Of a stretch of 26,428 bases of DNA, positions 22,522 to 26,428 are shown piece after piece (the stretch's first letter is position 1; each line of letters begins with the position of its first letter). The DNA comes from Promethearchaeia archaeon (GTDB lineage: Archaea > Asgardarchaeota > Lokiarchaeia > Sigyniarchaeales > SOKP01). The stretch lies in the NCBI GenBank assembly GCA_029856445.1, contig JAHQWY010000008.1, positions 1-26,428 of the forward strand, given 5' to 3'. A program made the translations under genes and the position numbers. Below the pieces are notes generated by a model that saw only the letters and a program-made list of their open reading frames with translations, made no database searches and had not been told where the DNA came from.

Positions 22522-23211
22522 CTACAGAAATCCGTTTTCAGTTAGTTCAGACATGAAGTTTATCTGTTTTTCTTCAGGATGTTTGGTTAGAAAAAATTTC
22601 CTCTTTTTCAATATGTCAGTACGCTCAATTTTTATATCTAATGCTGTCCAATATTCCATTACTTTACCTCCGCTTTGAATTTCTTTTGGTTGATTTTTAT
22701 TTCTGATTTGAACTTTTTCATTTACAATTAAGATATTAATATCGTAAGTTTCGTTTATATAGGAAAGAGTTGCTAATATATGGTCTAAATTATAGTTTAA
22801 ATTGTAATTTTTATCTCTTTTTTCTCTATTTAATTCTAATCGGTATAAATCTGTAAGTGAATCAATTACAATTAGAGTTATCCGATTATTTGTTTCATTT
22901 AAATTTCTTAAGATTAAATATTCTAAATTAAACACTATATCATGTAAATCTTCAAAATTATCTGGAATGATAAAAATTATTCTTTCAAGAAATTCTGTTG
23001 AATCTTGAAATATTCTTTTTATTATTTCATGAGGAATAACTGGCTTTGAATAGATGTAAATTATACTATTTTCATTTTTAATGGAGTTCATTGAAGTTTG
23101 TAATGCAAATGTAGTTTTTCCAACTCCAAAATCTCCCCAAACGGAAATAATGCCTTTAAAAAAAGGGAATCTTCTAAAATAATCATTTAATCTAGAGATT
23201 GGAAATTTCAT
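22522..23211 (-). CDS. RecA-fold ATPase, RadB/KaiC-like
   Basis: A 229-residue single-domain RecA-fold ATPase. Walker A is GDFGVGKT (26-33); Walker B is ITLIVIDS (111-118). No N-terminal DNA-binding domain is present and it starts almost at the P-loop (PFFKGIISVWG), which is the layout of RadB and of short KaiC-like proteins. SGGKVMEYWTALDIKIER fits the strand following the L2 region of RadB. It heads a run with trm1 and rlmE and is divergent from the RNase H-fold gene, whose reading frame it may touch. The role is inferred to be recombination or repair support; signalling is an alternative. Confidence 0.7.
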   Translation of the reverse strand: MKFPISRLNDYFRRFPFFKGIISVWGDFGVGKTTFALQTSMNSIKNENSIIYIYSKPVIPHEIIKRIFQDSTEFLERIIFIIPDNFEDLHDIVFNLEYLILRNLNETNNRITLIVIDSLTDLYRLELNREKRDKNYNLNYNLDHILATLSYINETYDINILIVNEKVQIRNKNQPKEIQSGGKVMEYWTALDIKIERTDILKKRKFFLTKHPEEKQINFMSELTENGFL

Positions 23212-23255
23212 TTAATTATAAATTATTAATTTTGGTTAATATTATTAATTATAAT

Positions 23256-24110
23256 TTGAGAAACAAAATTATATATATATATACGGAGAATCTGAATTTT
23301 TTTTATAGACTAAATAGGGAGCTTAGAAGACTAAATATTAAATTTAAGATTTTAAGTGGATCAGCAAAAGTTCCAGATATTCCCTCACTACTTCTTACCA
23401 CCTCTAATGAGGTTAATGGATTTTCAGGTAAGTATAAAAAATTGAAGATTCTTGCCTATAGTAAAGATAAAAATTTCGAAAATTATATATTAAAAATATT
23501 AGCGGCTTATAGAATAGATTATAAAGAAAATTATACTGAATTACTCTTTTCTATTGATCCTGGATCTAAAAAAATAGGTTTGGTTATATTTTTGGATGAT
23601 TATTATCTAAATTCTCACACTTTTTATGATGAAAACAAAATTATTGATTATATTAAAGATTACACTGATTGTTTCCAAAGAGATAATCCTGATCTGATTC
23701 AATTAATATTTAAATTTGGTAGTGGAGTCTTAACATTAACTTCAAAGTTGATTCATAGAATCCTTCATTTATTTCAGGGAAGAAATAGAGTAAAAATTTA
23801 TCTCATAAATGAGTCAAAATCATCAAAAATAAAAATCCAAAATATTAAAAAAAGATTTAGAACTAAACATGAACTTTCTGCCTTGATATTAGCTCTTAGA
23901 AGTGGAATAGAAGTTGATAAAGAAGAATTTCTCTATTCTTTCAAACATGGTAAAAATCTAAATTTAAATAATAGAATGGAGAATGAAATATTATTAAAAG
24001 AGGTTAATGTTTCATCCTTAGATGTAAAAGTTATCATAGAAAAAATAATAAACAATGAAATTTCACTTAGTCAGTCTGCTAAGATGATAATTGAATTAAA
24101 CAAAGATTAA
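23256..24110 (+). CDS. RNase H-fold protein of unknown function
   Basis: A 284-residue protein from TTG 23256; a further TTG at 23199 would add 19 residues but overlap the divergent ATPase start by 13 bases. The N-terminal part (IIYIYTENLNFFYRLNREL) looks like a small Rossmann-type sensor segment with LLLTTSNEV. The middle has the RuvC/RNase H entry LLFSIDPGSKKIGLVIF (catalytic-type Asp about 101), then FKFGSGVLT, YLINES (Glu) and KHELSALILALRSG, matching where the final acidic residue sits in this fold. The third acidic position is Glu rather than Asp. The last 60 residues are helical and acidic. Nuclease activity is a prediction. It may work with the divergent RecA-fold protein. Confidence 0.6.
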   Translation: MRNKIIYIYTENLNFFYRLNRELRRLNIKFKILSGSAKVPDIPSLLLTTSNEVNGFSGKYKKLKILAYSKDKNFENYILKILAAYRIDYKENYTELLFSIDPGSKKIGLVIFLDDYYLNSHTFYDENKIIDYIKDYTDCFQRDNPDLIQLIFKFGSGVLTLTSKLIHRILHLFQGRNRVKIYLINESKSSKIKIQNIKKRFRTKHELSALILALRSGIEVDKEEFLYSFKHGKNLNLNNRMENEILLKEVNVSSLDVKVIIEKIINNEISLSQSAKMIIELNKD

Positions 24111-24188
24111 CAAGCAAGATATTTCAAATGAAAATATTAGAGTAATTCAACTATAAAGTAAAAATTATAAATAAACAATTTCCTCACT

Positions 24189-25328
24189 ATGAAAAGTATC
24201 AACCAAATGAAATCGCAAAGATTGAAAAGTATTGACATCTTTCGTGGTTCATGTATGACTTGGATGATTTTAACCCATTTAATTGATTGGTGGACAAACG
24301 CAGAATTTCACTGGTTACATCCACTTGCGATTATGATATTCGATCCTATAGGTGCTTCAGGATTTTTATTTATTTCAGGAATAAGTATTAGTTTATCATA
24401 TAAAAAGAGACTAAATAAGGTTAAAGTTTCAAATGATTATTCTTTTCGAATAATGAGAAATTCATACTTTCTACGAGCCTTTTTTATATTTTTAATAGCC
24501 TTAGTTTATAATATCCCTACTGCAATAGCTTTAAATAATCCGGCTATGATTTGGACTTGGTTTGTATTATTAACCTCTGCAGTTTCGCTCTTTTTAGCGT
24601 GGCCATTATTAAAAACTTCTAAACTCATTAGAATATTTATTGCTATTTCAATTATTGTTCTCCATTTGTTTATCGTTTCATGGCTATTACCTTTTCAAGG
24701 AAAATTCAATATTTTAGGTGTATTATTTCATATTCTATATAATGATATCCACCAAGATCCTATTCTTATATTTTTTCCATTTTTCCTTGTTGGAACTGTT
24801 ATAGGAGATATAATCTACGAAGTTATTAATCCTGATATTGATGAAAACCAGAATTTGAATTTTAAAAAGAAACTTTTAATCCCTACATTAATAATTGGTT
24901 TTAGTCTAATAATTTTTGGAATTTTTCTTAATATACCGCAATTTCTGAGGAGAGAAAGTATTTCTTGGATAATATATTCTCTAGGAATTGATATCACATT
25001 GCTCTCTATATTATTATCGATTGAAAAATATAATCTCATAAAGACAAATAAGAGTTACAAATTCATTTTTTACTACTCTTATTATTCATTGACAATTTAC
25101 CTTGCTCACAATTTATTATATTTTCTTTTTTTAAACCAGTTAAATTTGATTAGTATATGGATATTCACAGCAGTAGCATTTATTTCTATAGGTCTTGTTT
25201 TAAGGGCTATTTATAAAAGATGGGGAGGAAAAGCTTCTATTAAAGTTCAAGTAGGCAAATTAAGTTTGGGTATTGCAACTAGAATTGAGAACAAATTAAA
25301 TAAGAAATATAATGTAAAAGTTAATTAA
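24189..25328 (+). CDS. DUF1624/HGSNAT-type membrane acyltransferase
   Basis: A 379-residue protein with about ten membrane spans. It opens with RLKSIDIFRGSCMTWMILTHLIDWW, the signature of the heparan-alpha-glucosaminide N-acetyltransferase catalytic family (DUF1624), where the conserved Asp, Arg and His line the membrane active site. GFLFISGISISLSY and the FFLVGTVIGDI span are also typical, as is YSLTIYLAHNLLY near the end. Likely role: moving an acetyl or acyl group across the membrane onto a sugar or lipid. The C-terminal 45 residues are soluble and basic. The stop overlaps the next ATG by one base (TAATG), so it is translated with the TlyA-like gene. TATAAA-like DNA lies 30 bases upstream and suggests a leaderless mRNA. 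Confidence 0.8.
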   Translation: MKSINQMKSQRLKSIDIFRGSCMTWMILTHLIDWWTNAEFHWLHPLAIMIFDPIGASGFLFISGISISLSYKKRLNKVKVSNDYSFRIMRNSYFLRAFFIFLIALVYNIPTAIALNNPAMIWTWFVLLTSAVSLFLAWPLLKTSKLIRIFIAISIIVLHLFIVSWLLPFQGKFNILGVLFHILYNDIHQDPILIFFPFFLVGTVIGDIIYEVINPDIDENQNLNFKKKLLIPTLIIGFSLIIFGIFLNIPQFLRRESISWIIYSLGIDITLLSILLSIEKYNLIKTNKSYKFIFYYSYYSLTIYLAHNLLYFLFLNQLNLISIWIFTAVAFISIGLVLRAIYKRWGGKASIKVQVGKLSLGIATRIENKLNKKYNVKVN

Positions 25329-26110
25329 TGAAAGAAAGAATTGACGTTATTTTAGTAGACAGAAGGTTAGTTGAAAGCAGAACTAAAGCACAGTGGTTAA
25401 TAACAAACGGTTATGTGTCTATTAGTGGAAAAACAATACTGAAGCCTGGAAAAAAGATAGATAATTCTCTAGAAATTACTTTAAAGAAGGAATTTCCTTA
25501 TGTGAGTCGAGGAGGATTAAAATTAGAAGCGGCATTGCAAAATTTTTCAATTTCGGTTGCTAATAAGACTTGTATGGATATAGGGGCTTCAATTGGGGGA
25601 TTTACAGATTGTCTCTTAAAACATGGAGCAAAAAAAATATATGCTATAGACAAAGCTGAGGATTTACTTCACCCTTCACTAAGATGTGAGAAAGTAAAGG
25701 GAAAAATAATTCCGATGTTAGGTATTGATGCTAGGAATATGCTAGATATATCTGAAGAAGTGGATATCTGTACTATCGATATTACATTTGCATCATTAAA
25801 AACTATACTTCCTAATGTAAAAAAAAATATTAAAATTGATGGTGATATTATCGCTTTAATTAAGCCCATTTTTGAAACTGAATATATTAATATTTCAAAG
25901 TTCAATGTAATTCAAGATCCTCAACAACTTTACGAAATTGTGTTAGATCTAAGTCAATGGTGCCTTAAAAATCAATTATTTCCTAATAATATAATTAAGT
26001 CACCAATATTAGGTAAAGAAGGTTCTATTGAGTTTTTTATTCATTTAAAATTAGAAGATCTGAGTTTAAAGAATGATTTCAATCAGTTAATAAATAATGC
26101 TATCTTCTGA
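25328..26110 (+). CDS. tlyA: TlyA-family S4-domain rRNA 2'-O-methyltransferase
   Basis: A 260-residue TlyA/hemolysin-type protein. The S4 RNA-binding domain is at about 1-60 (RIDVILVDRRLVESRTKAQ and GYVSISGKTILKPG), followed by the linker FPYVSRGGLKLEAAL and an FtsJ-like methyltransferase domain with SAM loop CMDIGASIGGFTDCLL (about 83-98), DICTIDITFASL and ALIKPIFE. In bacteria TlyA methylates 16S/23S rRNA riboses. The family is mainly bacterial, so an archaeal copy may reflect transfer, although codon use here looks like its neighbours. ATG 25328 shares one base with the preceding stop. Confidence 0.88.
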   Translation: MKERIDVILVDRRLVESRTKAQWLITNGYVSISGKTILKPGKKIDNSLEITLKKEFPYVSRGGLKLEAALQNFSISVANKTCMDIGASIGGFTDCLLKHGAKKIYAIDKAEDLLHPSLRCEKVKGKIIPMLGIDARNMLDISEEVDICTIDITFASLKTILPNVKKNIKIDGDIIALIKPIFETEYINISKFNVIQDPQQLYEIVLDLSQWCLKNQLFPNNIIKSPILGKEGSIEFFIHLKLEDLSLKNDFNQLINNAIF

Positions 26111-26156
26111 ATAGATTCTACATATGTTAAAAATTTAAACTGATGGTGAGATAAAA

Positions 26157-26428
26157 TTATTTATTTGGATATGCTTTAAACATTTTTCCCCATTCAGTTT
26201 GGTGAAATTTCTTAATTCTTTTCTTACCAATTAAAGGGTACCACAACATATCATGATATATCATAGATGCATAAGTTGGAATTAAAAAGAAGAGTTCGCT
26301 ACGGAATAATGGATAAAGAAAATGTAATTGTCCTTTTCGTACCATTTGATCTCCCCATATTACTAAACTGCGTTTCACTTTAAAATTCCAATTAATATTT
26401 GATACATCCTCCCCAATAATCTCAATCT
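26157..26428 (-). CDS. C-terminal fragment of a protein of unknown family (gene cut by window end)
   Basis: The frame is open from the window edge down to the TAA at 26157, so only the last 89 or so residues are visible and the N-terminus is missing. It reads IEIIGEDVSNINWNFKVKRS, then VIWGDQMVRKGQLHFLYPLF, LIPTYASMIYHDMLWYPLIG and a basic end (KKRIKKFHQTEWGKMF). Aromatic and basic residues alternate with short hydrophobic stretches, which could suit a membrane-associated enzyme such as a glycosyltransferase, but I do not recognise it. A GTG at 26378 is an internal codon, not a convincing start. It converges on the tlyA-like gene. Confidence 0.6.
   Translation of the reverse strand, partial: IEIIGEDVSNINWNFKVKRSLVIWGDQMVRKGQLHFLYPLFRSELFFLIPTYASMIYHDMLWYPLIGKKRIKKFHQTEWGKMFKAYPNK

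Noticed and set aside
23268..23283. TA dinucleotide run as a promoter or repeat element
   Set aside because: It falls inside the preferred reading frame (KIIYIYTEN) of the RNase H-fold protein and is short; a regulatory role cannot be separated from coding.
1..26428. CRISPR arrays, transposons or integrase sites
   Set aside because: No spaced direct repeats, no transposase or integrase genes and no terminal inverted repeats flanking genes were seen.

Overview
The window looks like a piece of an archaeal chromosome, most likely from an Asgard archaeon (Promethearchaeota, possibly Lokiarchaeia). The ribosomal protein set is purely archaeal/eukaryotic (eS4, eL19, eL32, and RNase P protein Rpp29 inside the operon). 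There is also an archaeal pterin kinase (MptE), archaeal Trm1, an RPC34-like polymerase subunit, AT-rich DNA and GGTGA-type ribosome binding sites. The lineage is an inference from gene content; no phylogeny was run.

Left part (about 0.3-10.1 kb, all minus strand): a long archaeal S10/spc-type operon reading uS19-uL22-uS3-uL29-Rpp29-uS17-uL14-uL24-eS4-uL5-uS14-uS8-uL6-eL32-eL19-uL18-uS5-uL30-uL15. It begins at uS19 (uL3, uL4, uL23 and uL2 are not upstream). It ends after uL15 with a 50-residue single-span membrane ORF where secY usually lies. Two genes are unusual. The uS3 gene is interrupted twice in its KH domain by 31- and 30-nt inserts. Each insert can fold, with its flanks, into a bulge-helix-bulge (BHB) as used by tRNA splicing endonuclease, and removing both restores one 261-codon reading frame with the conserved VIGKGG loop. 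The uS14 gene has no ATG/GTG/TTG start and seems to start at ATT behind a good Shine-Dalgarno.

Middle part (10.3-18 kb): metabolic and membrane genes. These are a cupin plus ribokinase pair, a small two-span membrane protein, a MaoC/hot-dog dehydratase pair, an 8Fe ferredoxin, a GATase-like protein with a C-terminal C4HC3 zinc finger, a PepD-type dipeptidase, a three-span protein resembling the membrane part of Ost3/Ost6, and an H protein of glycine cleavage. A structured, relatively GC-rich intergenic segment lies between the last two.

Right part (18-26.4 kb): information-processing and cofactor genes packed tightly on both strands. They are MptE, a Rad51/RadA-like ATPase, the RPC34-like Fe-S protein, an RlmE/FtsJ methyltransferase, Trm1, a second RecA-fold ATPase divergent from an RNase H-fold protein, a DUF1624/HGSNAT-type membrane acyltransferase, and a TlyA-type S4/FtsJ methyltransferase. 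Both ends of the window cut through genes. No intergenic stretch exceeds 300 bases. No tRNA, rRNA, CRISPR array or insertion sequence was recognised.
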